Source: Crossaster papposus
Lineage: Eukaryota > Echinodermata > Asteroidea > Velatida > Solasteridae
DNA length: 64,000 bases
Direction of reading: 5' to 3'
Assembly (NCBI GenBank): GCA_037893245.1
Contig: JBAIAA010000408.1
Coordinates: 124,001-188,000, forward strand
Each line of letters opens with the position of its first letter. Position 1 is the stretch's first letter. The notes beneath the pieces are model-generated. The model ran no database searches. It worked only from the letters and a program-made list of their open reading frames with translations, and was not told the DNA's origin. Position numbers and translations under genes: made by a program. Shown here one piece after another: positions 51,298-61,846 of this stretch.

Positions 51298-51928
51298 TTT
51301 TGATTGGTCGAAAATTGGTGACGCGGACTTGCGCGTACGCAAAAGAGCAGATATAGTAAACCCTTTATTGGATTCTAACCGCTGACGTAACTATTATGGG
51401 CGGGTTGTACAATTCGCCCTCGGTGACGTTTTTTTCTCGCTCACAAGGCTTCGATATTTATCAATCTTGTTTCCTTGAGTCGAAATGAGTCCTTGCGATG
51501 GGCAAAATTGCCTGGAAAACTGATTAAAAAACTGTAACATGAACGAAATGTTATTAAATTAGTTCGGTGGTTACATAATGACGGCTATTTGAGGACGGAG
51601 CAGTGCGTTGGTGAAGGGCAAAAATCGAATATTGCATTTACATCTGCCGACGCAAAATTCCGTCTTATGAGGACTCGGTGATTGAAATCACTAGTGACGT
51701 CAGAGGTTGACATCCAATCAAAGCGTACCATTCTGCACTTTTGCATACGCGCAATGTTGTTTTTTGTTAATCTTAATCTGCACATTGCCTACATGTTACA
51801 CACATAAAAAGCCCCGCACAGGGCACAGGATGGTTAGATAGTAACAGCAAACCGAGCGATTTGGGTGCATCCCGAGCAACGAATTCAAGATACAACAGTG
51901 AATCTGGTCTCTTCGGTACATCCTAACG
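51298..51928 (+). promoter_or_regulatory. Putative promoter of GPCR copy 1
   Basis: ATTGG (inverted CCAAT) boxes near 51302-51320, a full CRE palindrome TGACGTCA at 51695-51702 and a TATA-like ATAAAAAG at 51804-51811, about 118 bases before the start codon. The same elements recur at the same spacing in unit 2. That repetition may reflect only the recent duplication. Confidence 0.5.
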
Positions 51929-53143
51929 ATGGCAAGCACTGAGCTCACCCCGAGCTCCATTCGTCCTCCTTTGTCAGAGATTGACGGGATCGGGAACGAA
52001 GTGACAATCTATAAAGTAATTCTCAACATATTCATCGTCATCTTCGGGACATTCGGCAACTCCTTAATCCTGCGGGTTTACTGGGGTAAGATGCGCAAGA
52101 CCAGCACCCACGTTCTGGTCATGGGGCTGGCGGGCGTCGACCTAGCGGTGTGTCTGCTGCGGATCCGCACCGTGATCAAGTTGGTTTGTGTCCTGGCGGG
52201 AATGGATTCCCCCCTGAAGCCTAAGATATTAGGGGTGCCGGTGAAAGTCGCGCTGGCGATGTCGTGCGTCTTTACGGCCGTTATAGCCTGTGATCGTTAC
52301 GACAGCGTCTGCCGGCCCTACAAGCGACTCTTCAACAGCCGCCGGGCCAAAGTGGCTATCTTCGTCTCCTTCGTTGTCGCGTTTCTACTGGAGTCGCCGA
52401 ATATCCTCAGTTTGATCTTGGCATCTCTGACCCTGCGCAAACTCTCCCACATCATTCAGATCTGCGTGTATTTGACAGTTCTGCTCACAACCGTCGTTTG
52501 TTACGGGAGAGTGTACGTGGCTGTGAGAAAACGAGCGAGAGTTCGCATTGGAGCGGTGGTGACAAAAACTGACGTAGCGACCGTGCCGAGTATCAGCAAA
52601 AACATCCCCACTAGGCTTATCAGAAAGGCTGAACTAAATACAGCCACAACTTCAGCACCGCGGCCCAAACAAACAGCTTCGTCAAATGTCCAGACACCAA
52701 TGTTCACTAATCACTCGCCTAATCAGCGTTTGAACCCATTCGAGAAAGTGCCGTCTCTCAAACCGTCATCAGCATGGGGCGATGTCCAACGGCAACGGAG
52801 CGTTACAGAGACAGACACCTTTAATCGCATCCAGTTGCGGGAGGGCAGATCTGGTAACCTGCCTCCAATGAGGCAGGTGATGCAGAGAAAGGTAACCAGA
52901 ATGCTGTTCATCACCAGTATGATGTTCCTGGGGACCTGGTTGCCCTATTGGATCTACATCGCTGCGGATCTCCACGTTCTGAACGGTGGGACAATCGGAG
53001 AGGGCGTGCGGGACAAGATTTTTGCCGCAGCGGTGTTGGTGCCGTTCAACAGCGTCATCAACCCTATTATCTATGGTTTAGCCAACAGCCAATTTCGTAA
53101 AGATTGCGCGGTTGTTTTCAAAAAATGGCACCTGTGTTGTTGA
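51929..53143 (+). CDS. Class A GPCR, array copy 1 (intact)
   Basis: 404 residues, one exon. Visible: TM1 with GNSLILRVYW, TM2 with LAGVDLAVCLL, TM3 ending CDRYDSVCRP (DRY at 122-124), a long polar third intracellular loop (about 203-320), TM6 with TWLPYW and TM7 with NSVINPIIY (NPxxY at 378-382), then helix 8 and a terminal CC that could be lipidated. Motifs place it firmly in the rhodopsin class; the ligand is unknown. The first-loop basic patch and the loop of ~118 residues rich in Ser/Thr would allow G-protein coupling and phosphorylation. Similar intronless tandem GPCR families are common in echinoderms. This start is the first ATG after the TATA-like box and is shared by copy 2. Confidence 0.9.
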   Translation: MASTELTPSSIRPPLSEIDGIGNEVTIYKVILNIFIVIFGTFGNSLILRVYWGKMRKTSTHVLVMGLAGVDLAVCLLRIRTVIKLVCVLAGMDSPLKPKILGVPVKVALAMSCVFTAVIACDRYDSVCRPYKRLFNSRRAKVAIFVSFVVAFLLESPNILSLILASLTLRKLSHIIQICVYLTVLLTTVVCYGRVYVAVRKRARVRIGAVVTKTDVATVPSISKNIPTRLIRKAELNTATTSAPRPKQTASSNVQTPMFTNHSPNQRLNPFEKVPSLKPSSAWGDVQRQRSVTETDTFNRIQLREGRSGNLPPMRQVMQRKVTRMLFITSMMFLGTWLPYWIYIAADLHVLNGGTIGEGVRDKIFAAAVLVPFNSVINPIIYGLANSQFRKDCAVVFKKWHLCC

Positions 53144-53799
53144 ATGACAAAACACTAATTAGCCCTTCACTTTGTCGTAGTATTGGTCTTTTTAACGTTA
53201 CTGGACCTCACCTTACCTCCTCAAGAACACCTGGAAAATTATCACAATTTCAAGTAAGAATGTAGTACAAGATGTAGTCACATAATCGTACATGTACAAT
53301 TAGTCCCGATCGTGCACATTGTTGTTATTTAGATTGATGGTAATTACCAATAGCCATCTCCGCGTTAAAAAAGACATCGGTTCAAATTATGTATGTACCA
53401 AGAAAAGGGTAACCGAGTCGATACAATTATTAGGTTAAATAAGAATTTAGTACTAGATTTTGCAGTGATGACGTCACTGATGTTAACACGCGCTCTCTTA
53501 TAGGAGCCAGTACGGGCGATCGTTTCGTAATCCCGTCAAAAATCTCGAATGTAAACAAAATGTGACTTCGCCAGTACACAGGCGTATTTGTGTTACTTGA
53601 ACATTAATGTTTAGTCTATCAAAAAAAAAATCTAAAGTGTAAACACGTTTTTGTGAGATAACTATTGCACGAGTATTACCTGTATGTAACAAATAGTTTT
53701 GACGTAATAATAAAATAAAAACACCACTCACCCACATACAGTGCGTATGCAGTCATGTTTCACATATAAAGATATAAGACAGACGAATCAACGGGGTCT

Positions 53800-54320
53800 G
53801 TTCGTTAGTCAGAAGGTTTATTGGTCCAAAGGTTCGATAGCCAAAACACACAAATTTCCCAAAGCGGAGGTTCATTAGTTCGAAAACGAAAAATAAATTC
53901 GCTAATCCGAACATTTGATGCGATTGTCCGAAAAGGTTAAAGTCCGAAAAGGTTCAACATTCCGAAGGTTTGATAGTCTGAATTTAGAATGAGATTAATC
54001 CGTACGAAGGTTCATTAGTCCTGCAAAGAAAATAAATGTGAAATAGTCCGAGGGTTCATTAATTCCAAAGCACACATAATTCATTAAGGTTTTTTATTGT
54101 CGATTCGGACTACCGAACCTTGTTGTTATTTCAGACTATACCGAGCCTTCGGATTATTTTAACCTTATTCTATTTTTGGACTAATGACAGAACCCTTCGG
54201 ACTATCGAACCTTCGGAATATGGAACCTTCGTACTAACAAACCTTCGTACTAAACAAACCTTCGAAATAACAAACCTTTGGACGAACGAATCTTCGGACT
54301 ATCGAGCGGCCCCCGAGGAA
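53800..54320. repeat. TTCGGACTA-rich degenerate repeat, unit 1
   Basis: Many GGTTCATTAGTCC, GAACCTTCGGACTA and GAAGGTTTGATAGTC variants on both strands. The same block recurs in unit 2 at about 62500-63000. Confidence 0.7.
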
Positions 54321-54495
54321 ACACCCCCCCCCCCCCCCCATACCCCCCCCCCCCCCCATATCCCCCATACCCCCCCCCCCCCCATATCCCCCCCCCCCCA
54401 TATCCCCCATACCCCCCCCCCCCCCCATATCCCCATACCCCCCCCCCCCCCCATATCCCCCCATATCCCCCATACCCCCCCCCCCCCCCCTGCTG
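54320..54495. repeat. Poly-C / CCCATA tract, unit 1
   Basis: C-runs of about 8-14 separated by ATA; the other strand is G-run DNA able to form quadruplexes. A G-run at 54604-54640 follows. Proline- or glycine-rich frames here are not genes. Confidence 0.85.
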
Positions 54496-55157
54496 TATGC
54501 CACTAATGCGAGGCCTGATTAAGATGAAATGCCGTTCCCCTGCGAGCGCACGCATTTCTTGATGTTCTTGCGCAGGAATAAATACAAACAACAACATCGG
54601 AACGGGGGGTGGGGGGGGGGGGGGGGGGGGTGGGGGGGTCAGCCATCCACTAAGCCTGGAACGCGCCATATGCTGTGTACTTCTTTGTTATCTAAATGTT
54701 GCGTTCCGCCGCGGGCAGGTCATTAGCAGCGGAAACACGATCTGAAAAGGTAAGAAATAAACGGAGGCCAGGCGTAAAGAAAACCACAAATGATTAGTCT
54801 GAGATGTGTTTTATAGGAATGATCCAAAATCGGTCCAAACCTCTACAAGGATTGTGTGTGGTATACATGTACATGTACTGGTTTATTTTCAGGTAGTGTC
54901 ACACCGTAGCGAGTAATCATTGATGTTGACACGAATTGTTTTTGTCCGCTATCGATGTTTTGTTAATAACAAGTTTAAGGTCACATAATTGTTTTGGGGG
55001 TTTTTTTTCTCGTCTTTTAATAATAGGTTCCGGCAGACGTGCCAAGCCTGCTTTTTTTTAATTTATGCATTCATGTAGACAGTGTGCAGATTTTTCTTTG
55101 TTGATTGAGTTGATCGAGAGGTATATTGTGTCACCTTTCGCCTAAAGGAATTAGTCT

Positions 55158-55797
55158 TTTTGATTGGTCGAAAATTGGTGACGCGGACTTGCGCGTATGC
55201 AAAAGAGCAGAATCAGTACGCTTTTATTGGATTTCAACCGCCTACGTCACTATGATGGGCGGGTTGTACAACTTCGCCCTCAGTGGCGTTTTTTTTCTCG
55301 CTCTCAAGGCTTTGTGGTTCATTAATTTTGTTTTCATCATTAGTCGAAATGAGTCCTTGTGATGGGCAAAATTGCTTGAAAAAAAACTGATTACAAAACT
55401 GTAACATGAACGAAATGTTAGTAAATTAATTCGGTGGTTACATAATGACGGCTATTCGAGGACGGAGCAGTGCGTTGGTGAAGGGCAAAAATCTAATATT
55501 GCATTTACATCTGCCGACGCAAAATTTCGTCTTATGAGGACTCAGTGCTTGAAATCACTAGTGACGTCAGCGGTTGACATCCAATCAAAGCGTACCATTC
55601 TGCGCTTTTGCATACGCGCAAGGTGTTTTTTATTCTCAATCTGCACATTGCCTACATGTTACACACATAAAAAGCCCCGCACAGGGCACAGGATGGTCAG
55701 ATGGTAACAGAAAACCAAGTGATTTGGGTGCATCACGAGCAACGAATTCAAGATACAACAGTGAATCTGGTGTCTTCGGTACTTTGACTTCCAAACG
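55158..55797 (+). promoter_or_regulatory. Putative promoter of GPCR copy 2
   Basis: TGACGTCA at 55562-55569 and ATAAAAAG at 55667-55674, spaced as in unit 1 (105 versus 109 bases). Confidence 0.5.
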
Positions 55798-56976
55798 ATG
55801 GCGACCACTGAGATCACCCCGAGCTCCATTCGCCCTTTTTTGTCAGAGATTGACGGGATCGGGAACAAAATGGCAATCTTAAAAGCTATCCTGAACATAT
55901 TCATCGTCATCTTCGGGACATTCGGCAACTCCTTAATCCTGCGGGTTTACTGGGGTAAGATGCGCAAGACCAGCACTCACGTTCTGGTCATGGGGCTGGC
56001 TGGCGTCGACCTAGCGGTGTGCCTGCTGCGGATCCGCACCGTGATCAAGTTCGTTTGTGTCCTGGCGGGAATGGATTCCCCCCTGAAGCCTAAGATATTA
56101 GGGGTGCCGGTGAAAGTCGCGCTGGCGATGTCGTGCGTCTTAACGGCCGTTATAGCCTGTGACCGTTACGACAGCGTCTGCCGGCCCTACAAGCGACTCT
56201 TCAACAGCCGCCGGGCCAAAGTGGCTATCTTCGTCTCCTTCGTCGTCGCGTTTCTACTGGAGTCGCCGAATATCCTCAGTTTGATCTTGGCATCTCTGAC
56301 CCTGCGCAAACTCTCCCACACCATTCAGATCTGCGTGTATTTGACAGTTCTGCTCACAACCGTCGTTTGTTACGGGAGAGTGTACGTGGCTGTGAGAAAA
56401 CGAGCGAGAGTTCGCATTGGAGCGGTGGTGACAAAAACTGACGTAGCGACCGTGCCGAGTATCAGCAAAAACATCCCCACTAGACTTACCAGAAAGGCTC
56501 AACTAAATACAGCCACAACTTCAGCACCGCGGCCCGAACAAACAGCTTCGTCAAATGTCCAGACACCAATGTTCACTAATCACTCGCCTAATCAGCGTTT
56601 GAACCCATTCGAGAAAGTGCCGTCTCTCAAACCGTCATCAGCATGGGGCGATGTCCAACGTCAACGGAGCGTCACAGAGACGGACACCTTTAATCGCATC
56701 CAGTTGCGGGAGTGCAAATCTGGTAACCTGCCTCCAATGAGGCAGGTGATGCAGAAAAAGGTAACCAGAATGCTGTTCATCACCAGTATGATGTTCCTGG
56801 TGACCTGGTTGCCCTATTGGATCTACATCGCTGCGGATCTCCACGTTCTGAACGGTGGGACAATCGGAGAGGGCATGCTGGCCAAGCTTTTTACCGCAGC
56901 GGTGTTGGTGCCGTTCAACAGCGTCATCAACCCTATTATCGATGAGGGCGCTGTCATGAGCTTGACACGAATTTAG
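55798..56976 (+). pseudogene. Class A GPCR, array copy 2, truncated by LINE insertion
   Basis: Nearly identical to copy 1 (scattered changes, e.g. around residues 16-30 and 358-365) up to NSVINPII, where the LINE 5' end enters. The frame then reads DEGAVMSLTRI and stops, so NPxxY, helix 8 and the Cys tail are lost and the protein would be 392 residues. The remaining codons survive in frame beyond the LINE at 61774-61846. A receptor cut inside TM7 is unlikely to fold or signal normally, though a dominant-negative role cannot be excluded. Confidence 0.9.
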
Positions 56977-57114
56977 TACACGCTATCAAACAGACCGGAT
57001 TTTCTTGAATTTTATCTTCTTTTTGTACTGCCGCTACTTCTAAAGTCTGCCAACGTTTGTATTGTCTACTGTAGTACACTATTAGTGATAAATTGGCCCA
57101 GAGGAGTACTCAGA

Positions 57115-58038
57115 ATGCCACCTAAACGTGATAAAAAATCCGATAATGCACGATCTCCGTCCAGCACTGAATCAACCACATCCAAGATGGCGTCTTGCGC
57201 TAAATCTCCAAAAATGACAACACGTGCACGAGTTGGTACAGTTGCAATAGACGAATCTCCAACCTCACGTAGTGAATTCGACATTCTTCGAGACGACTTG
57301 AGATCTATGACTGGTGACATCCATGCTAAACTCGATAAAGTTATTCTTAACCAGGAAAGTTTGCTCGGCAGAGTTGATATTGTCGAGGCCAAACAGGTGG
57401 AGTTTGAACGATCACTTAGCTTCACCGATGACTCGGTTGAGAATCTTCGTCAGCAAGCTGCTACATCTTCTTGTGTTGTCTCCAGAACTGAAACGCAACT
57501 TCAGATGGCAGTGAGGAGTCTCGAAAAGGTGCAAGATGAGGTGCTTCAACTCGAGAGATATTCTCGGAGTTATAACCTGCGTTTCGGAGGTGTTCCTGAG
57601 GTACATGTATCATCTGAGCACCCTTCACATGCACTTCAAGCTGTGAAGGATATATTGGCGGATAAGTTTAAACTTCCTGACATCATCATTGAGAATGCTC
57701 ATCGTACTGGTTATAACAAGCCTAAATCACCTTCAGATAAACCCCGACACATCATTGCCAAATTCATCCATAGACCAGAAAGGCAAGTCATCCTGAGTCA
57801 AGCAAGGAAAGCACTTCGAGACACAGATATTTTTGTGATACAGGACTTGCCTCAAGCTGATGCAGCCAAGAAGCGATCACTCAGTGACGTCATGAAACAA
57901 GCCTATGAAAAGGGCCACCAGGTTGTTTTCCGTAACGGCAAGCTCTACATTGATGGTAAGGAGCATCGCACACCTCCCCCTACCGTGCCTGCAGCTAGAC
58001 CTACTCCCCCTACCGTGCCTGCAGCTAGACCTAACTGA
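57115..58038 (+). CDS. LINE ORF1 protein (RNA-binding, coiled coil)
   Basis: 307 residues from the ATG at MPPKRDKKSD. A basic N-terminus; a coiled-coil stretch (about 65-155, DILRDDLRSM .. LEKVQDEVLQLERYSR); then an RRM-like start SYNLRFGGVPE and a C-terminal domain with HIIAKFIHRPERQVILSQAR and VFRNGKLYIDGK. This matches L1-type ORF1p design, which coats LINE RNA and chaperones nucleic acid. The end carries a 36-base duplication giving PPTVPAARP twice. A longer GTG-initiated frame from 57085 is not needed. Confidence 0.85.
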   Translation: MPPKRDKKSDNARSPSSTESTTSKMASCAKSPKMTTRARVGTVAIDESPTSRSEFDILRDDLRSMTGDIHAKLDKVILNQESLLGRVDIVEAKQVEFERSLSFTDDSVENLRQQAATSSCVVSRTETQLQMAVRSLEKVQDEVLQLERYSRSYNLRFGGVPEVHVSSEHPSHALQAVKDILADKFKLPDIIIENAHRTGYNKPKSPSDKPRHIIAKFIHRPERQVILSQARKALRDTDIFVIQDLPQADAAKKRSLSDVMKQAYEKGHQVVFRNGKLYIDGKEHRTPPPTVPAARPTPPTVPAARPN

Positions 58039-58356
58039 ATATTCATCTGATTCATCTTGTCTGGCATTCATTGAGGATTGTTCCTCTTCTTGTAGTACAT
58101 GCATTTGTGCTATTTCATATATTCTGTATGGTTATAAGTCGATTAATACCGGTTCTGTTTGATAGAAGTTCGAATTATTTTTTCTTTTTCTTGTACGTAG
58201 TGACTAGTGCTCTATAACTTTGTATTTATTTATTCATGTGTGTGAATTGTGTTGTATTTTGTGATATGTTGTGTATTATATGTGTGATACAGGTTGGCAT
58301 AATTGGTTATATCAAGCATCTCAGGGTATTGAATTCAACATTTTTCAAATTGTAGT

Positions 58357-61300
58357 ATGATGACAGGTATTGAAACTGAAAGCAATGAGCATGTGATAAA
58401 TATTGACGATGAGGATGTTGATATTATTGACAATCCATTCTCCTTATCCAATAACTCCCAGTATTATTCTGCTGATCAATTTCCTAGGACTGTTAATAAC
58501 AATTGTATTTCATTACTGCATATTAATATAAGGAGCCTCCACAAAAATTTTGATCAACTAAATATCCTTTTGCATTCTATTAATTATAAATTTTCGGTTA
58601 TTGCACTCTCTGAAACTTGGTTAAAAACTGCCCCTCATAGTTACTATTGTTTGCCTGGTTATGAGCTCATTGTGAATAATAGACAGGGTGCTAAAAGCGG
58701 TGGTGGAGTTGCCCTTTATGTTTCTTGTGATTTGAATATTGTTAATAGGGAAGATCTATTTTTTTCAGATAACTCCCTTGAATCCTTATTTATTGAGATT
58801 TTAATTCCCAAAGCCAAAAACATTATAGTGGGTGTTGTATACAAAGCACCCTCTGTTGTTCACTGTGAGTTTATGAACACTTTTCAAAGCGTGTGTTCTC
58901 GTATTGCATGTAATAACAAACCTTGTATAATTTCTGGAGACTTTAATGTTAATTTACTCAACCATGCCAACGCTAACTCGCAGGCCTTCGTTGATTTAAT
59001 TACATCTTATTCCTTTCTTCCCTTAATTGATAAGCCCACTCGCATAACTGATTCTTCTGCGACACTTATAGATAATCTCTTTTGTAATATTCTTCCTTCC
59101 CCCAAATCAGGTGTTTTATTATCCGATATTTCAGATCACTTTCCAATTTTTATGTTTGTACACTCTCCTACCTCAACCATTACCCATGATAGCAACATTT
59201 ATAATTCTTCTTTTTTTCGTAAATTCACAAATGTCAATCTCCAAAGCTTTAATAATGATTTATACTCTAGTGATTGGGGGGATGTGATTTCTAGTGATAA
59301 TCCAGAAGTTGCTTTTAATATGTTTATGGATAAATTCAATTATATATATGATAAAAATATTCCACTTATTCAAAATAAACGCAAATCTAGAACTAATCAT
59401 AAATCGAATTCACCCTGGATCACCAATTCACTCCTTAAATCCATAAATAAGAAAAATAAATTGTATCGTCAATATTTGTCGCATCCCACGAATACACACA
59501 AAAGCAAGTATACTAAATATAGAAATATTTTAACTAGTCTTTTACGTACATCCAAAAAAAAATACTTTGCTCGTCAGTTTGAACAGGAAAAAAACAACAT
59601 TCGTAATACCTGGAAAGTAATTAATTCTGTTTTAAACAATAAGAAGTCTTCCCATACTATTAGTAGTATCATTTCTGATGGCAAAATAATCAGTGATCCT
59701 AATCAAATTGCTAATTGCTTTAATGATTACTTTGTAAACATAGGACCTAATCTTGCAAGTGACATTCAATCTACTCGCCCATCTAGTAGTTTTACAGATT
59801 ATCTGATTCATCCTAATCCAAATTCTTTATTCTTTGTTCCGACCACTGAATATGAGATAGTTGATATTGTTCACAATTTGCAAAATAAGAAAAGCTCTGG
59901 TCATGACTCAATTAATATATCTATTATTAAGAATTCTATTAATGCCATATGTAAGCCACTTGCTCACATTGTTAATGCCTCATTTTTAACTGGTATTGTT
60001 CCCTCACAAATAAAAATTGCTAAAGTTATTCCAGTTTTTAAAAAGGGAGATCCTAATTGTGTCAATAACTACAGACCTATCTCTGTCCTCACATGCTTTT
60101 CTAAGATTTTTGAAAAATGCGTTTATGTCCGTACTGTACGTTTTTTGGATAAATTTGATATCTTGACAAGTTCACAATTTGGATTTCGTAGTAAACATTC
60201 TACTACTCATGCTCTCCTTGATTTTATAGACAAAGTTTCCAATGCAATTGATGACTCGAAACACACTATAGGAATGTTCCTCGATCTGTCAAAGGCATTT
60301 GATACAATCGACCATAATATTTTATTGTACAAACTTTCTTTTTATGGCATTCGTGGAACTTCCCTAGAGTGGTTTAAGAATTACCTATCTAATCGATCTC
60401 AATATGTGTCTATCGATGGTAGTAATTCAAAATATAAGGAATTAACATATGGTGTACCCCAAGGATCAATTCTTGGACCATTACTTTTTTTAATATATAT
60501 TAATGATTTTACAAAATGTTCTAACGTACTTTCGTTTATATTATTTGCAGATGATTCAAATTTATTTGTTTCACATAGTAACCCCAGATATCTTATTGAT
60601 ACAGTCAACACTGAACTCAAATCTGTTGCAAATTGGTTCAACGTTAATAAGTTGTCCCTCAATATCAGTAAAACCAACTATATGCTGTTCAGTAATTCTA
60701 TTAGTGACCTTCCTGGTGATGTAGAAATTAATAATGTTATCATTAACAAGACCGACTGTTGTAAATTCCTGGGACTGTTGATTGATTCTGGATTAACATG
60801 GAAATTTCATATTAACAATGTGTGTAAAATTGTTGCCAGGAATGTTGGTGTGATAAATAGGATCAAACATTTTTTTCCTGAACCAGTTCTTGAATCTCTG
60901 TATAATACTTTAATTTTATCATATCTTAATTATGGAATTCTTGCATGGGGGAATAGTTCTGTCACAAATTTAAACAGGCTACTCCTTTTACAGAAACGGG
61001 CTTTACGTTCAATTAATTATGTAGATTTTTGTACGCACTCGGACCCTCTTTTTGTTAAACATAGGATTTTAAAATGCAAAGATGTATATAACCATCAGCT
61101 TGGGTCCCTTATGTATCAATCCACCTGTAATACTTTACCATTAACAATTCAGAGTATATTTACTCGGAATCGTGAAATTCATACTCATTTTACTCGTCAA
61201 GCTTCCAACTTTCACATCCCATTTACTCGCACTTCTTTTGCTCATAAAACTATTAAATATGAGGGACCCAGACTTTGGAACTCATTTGATGAACAACTTA

Positions 61301-61368
61301 AAACATCTAAAAATCTCTTCATTTTTAAACGTGGGTTTAAATCTGTCTTGCTGAAATCCTACTGTTGA
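58357..61368 (+). CDS. LINE ORF2 protein: endonuclease and reverse transcriptase
   Basis: 1003 residues. N-terminal apurinic-type endonuclease: LLHINIRSLHKNFDQL, ALSETWL, SGDFNVNL (GDFN at 194-197) and SDISDHFPIF (SDH at 259-261). Reverse transcriptase: KVIPVFKKGDPN, NYRPISVL, FLDLSKAFDTIDH, PQGSILGPLLFLIYIND (from 701) and FADDSNLF (ADD at 731-733), then FLGLLIDSGLTW and the C-terminal LSYLNYGILAWG and LQKRALRSI. No stop or frameshift, so it could still be active. It makes target-primed cDNA from LINE RNA. Confidence 0.95.
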   Translation: MMTGIETESNEHVINIDDEDVDIIDNPFSLSNNSQYYSADQFPRTVNNNCISLLHINIRSLHKNFDQLNILLHSINYKFSVIALSETWLKTAPHSYYCLPGYELIVNNRQGAKSGGGVALYVSCDLNIVNREDLFFSDNSLESLFIEILIPKAKNIIVGVVYKAPSVVHCEFMNTFQSVCSRIACNNKPCIISGDFNVNLLNHANANSQAFVDLITSYSFLPLIDKPTRITDSSATLIDNLFCNILPSPKSGVLLSDISDHFPIFMFVHSPTSTITHDSNIYNSSFFRKFTNVNLQSFNNDLYSSDWGDVISSDNPEVAFNMFMDKFNYIYDKNIPLIQNKRKSRTNHKSNSPWITNSLLKSINKKNKLYRQYLSHPTNTHKSKYTKYRNILTSLLRTSKKKYFARQFEQEKNNIRNTWKVINSVLNNKKSSHTISSIISDGKIISDPNQIANCFNDYFVNIGPNLASDIQSTRPSSSFTDYLIHPNPNSLFFVPTTEYEIVDIVHNLQNKKSSGHDSINISIIKNSINAICKPLAHIVNASFLTGIVPSQIKIAKVIPVFKKGDPNCVNNYRPISVLTCFSKIFEKCVYVRTVRFLDKFDILTSSQFGFRSKHSTTHALLDFIDKVSNAIDDSKHTIGMFLDLSKAFDTIDHNILLYKLSFYGIRGTSLEWFKNYLSNRSQYVSIDGSNSKYKELTYGVPQGSILGPLLFLIYINDFTKCSNVLSFILFADDSNLFVSHSNPRYLIDTVNTELKSVANWFNVNKLSLNISKTNYMLFSNSISDLPGDVEINNVIINKTDCCKFLGLLIDSGLTWKFHINNVCKIVARNVGVINRIKHFFPEPVLESLYNTLILSYLNYGILAWGNSSVTNLNRLLLLQKRALRSINYVDFCTHSDPLFVKHRILKCKDVYNHQLGSLMYQSTCNTLPLTIQSIFTRNREIHTHFTRQASNFHIPFTRTSFAHKTIKYEGPRLWNSFDEQLKTSKNLFIFKRGFKSVLLKSYC

Positions 61369-61773
61369 ATCTAATTGTTGAATCATTTTAATTAAACGTC
61401 AAATCCCTATAATGTAGTAGATGTACATTGCTATAACCTCTTGCTGACCTGTTAGTCTGTCCAGTCCTTGTCTATTGTTAGTGTCCGAGTGTACGTGTAT
61501 TATGTAACTTTCCTTATTGTACATGTACATGCCATGCATTGAGTCCTATTTACAGTAGTTTTGCAGTTTTGTTCTATTAACATTCCCCCCTTAGGCCTCA
61601 ATGCATGTGTATGCTAGGGGCCATGCTTATAAGCTTTGCTTCATAATGAGCCCCTCCACAATATTACTATATGTTCGATTTAATTACATTTTGTAAATTA
61701 AGACTCTATTCGGTGTTCTTGATAATATTTGATATTGTGGAAATAAAATGAACTATGAACTATGAACTATTAT

Positions 61774-61846
61774 CTATGGTTTAGCCAACAGCCAATTTCG
61801 TAAAGATTGCGCGGTTGTTTTCAAAAAATGGCACCTGTGTTGTTGA
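61774..61846 (+). pseudogene. Orphaned C-terminal codons of GPCR copy 2
   Basis: Continues the GPCR frame after the target-site duplication: YGLANSQFRKDC .. KKWHLCC then TGA, unchanged at the protein level from copy 1. No sign of long decay. Confidence 0.9.

Larger units (their letters stand above)
51298..55157 (+). repeat. Tandem GPCR unit 1 (~3.86 kb)
   Basis: From TTTTGATTGGTCGAAAATTG to the next occurrence of the same sequence near 55157. It holds promoter, GPCR, 3' flank, a GAAGGTT..TAGTCC-rich block and poly-C tracts. Unit 2 repeats the same order, and the spacing between start codons is 3869 bp. Confidence 0.9.
56940..61766 (+). mobile_element. Full-length LINE (CR1/L2-group-like), apparently intact
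   Basis: 4.83 kb with a ~175 bp 5' UTR, ORF1, a ~320 bp spacer, ORF2, a ~400 bp 3' UTR with AATAAA near 61742, and a tail of TATGAAC units rather than poly-A. Flanked by CTATTAT at 56933-56939 and 61767-61773; one side of this short duplication overlaps the tail motif, so its exact length is uncertain. Both ORFs are open and the flanks match the empty site in GPCR copy 1, so the insertion is young. Confidence 0.92.

Noticed and set aside
54234-54669. Glycine- or proline-rich frames over poly-C DNA (also 62928-63261)
   Set aside because: Translation of homopolymer tracts; no start context or domain, and the tract length varies between units.
57085-57114. Longer LINE ORF1 starting at 57085
   Set aside because: That start is GTG; the first ATG in frame is at 57115 and gives the usual basic N-terminus.
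58357-61368. Retroviral or LTR-element polymerase
   Set aside because: The endonuclease-RT layout, the FADD box, the TATGAAC tail and the lack of LTRs, protease and integrase make it a LINE.
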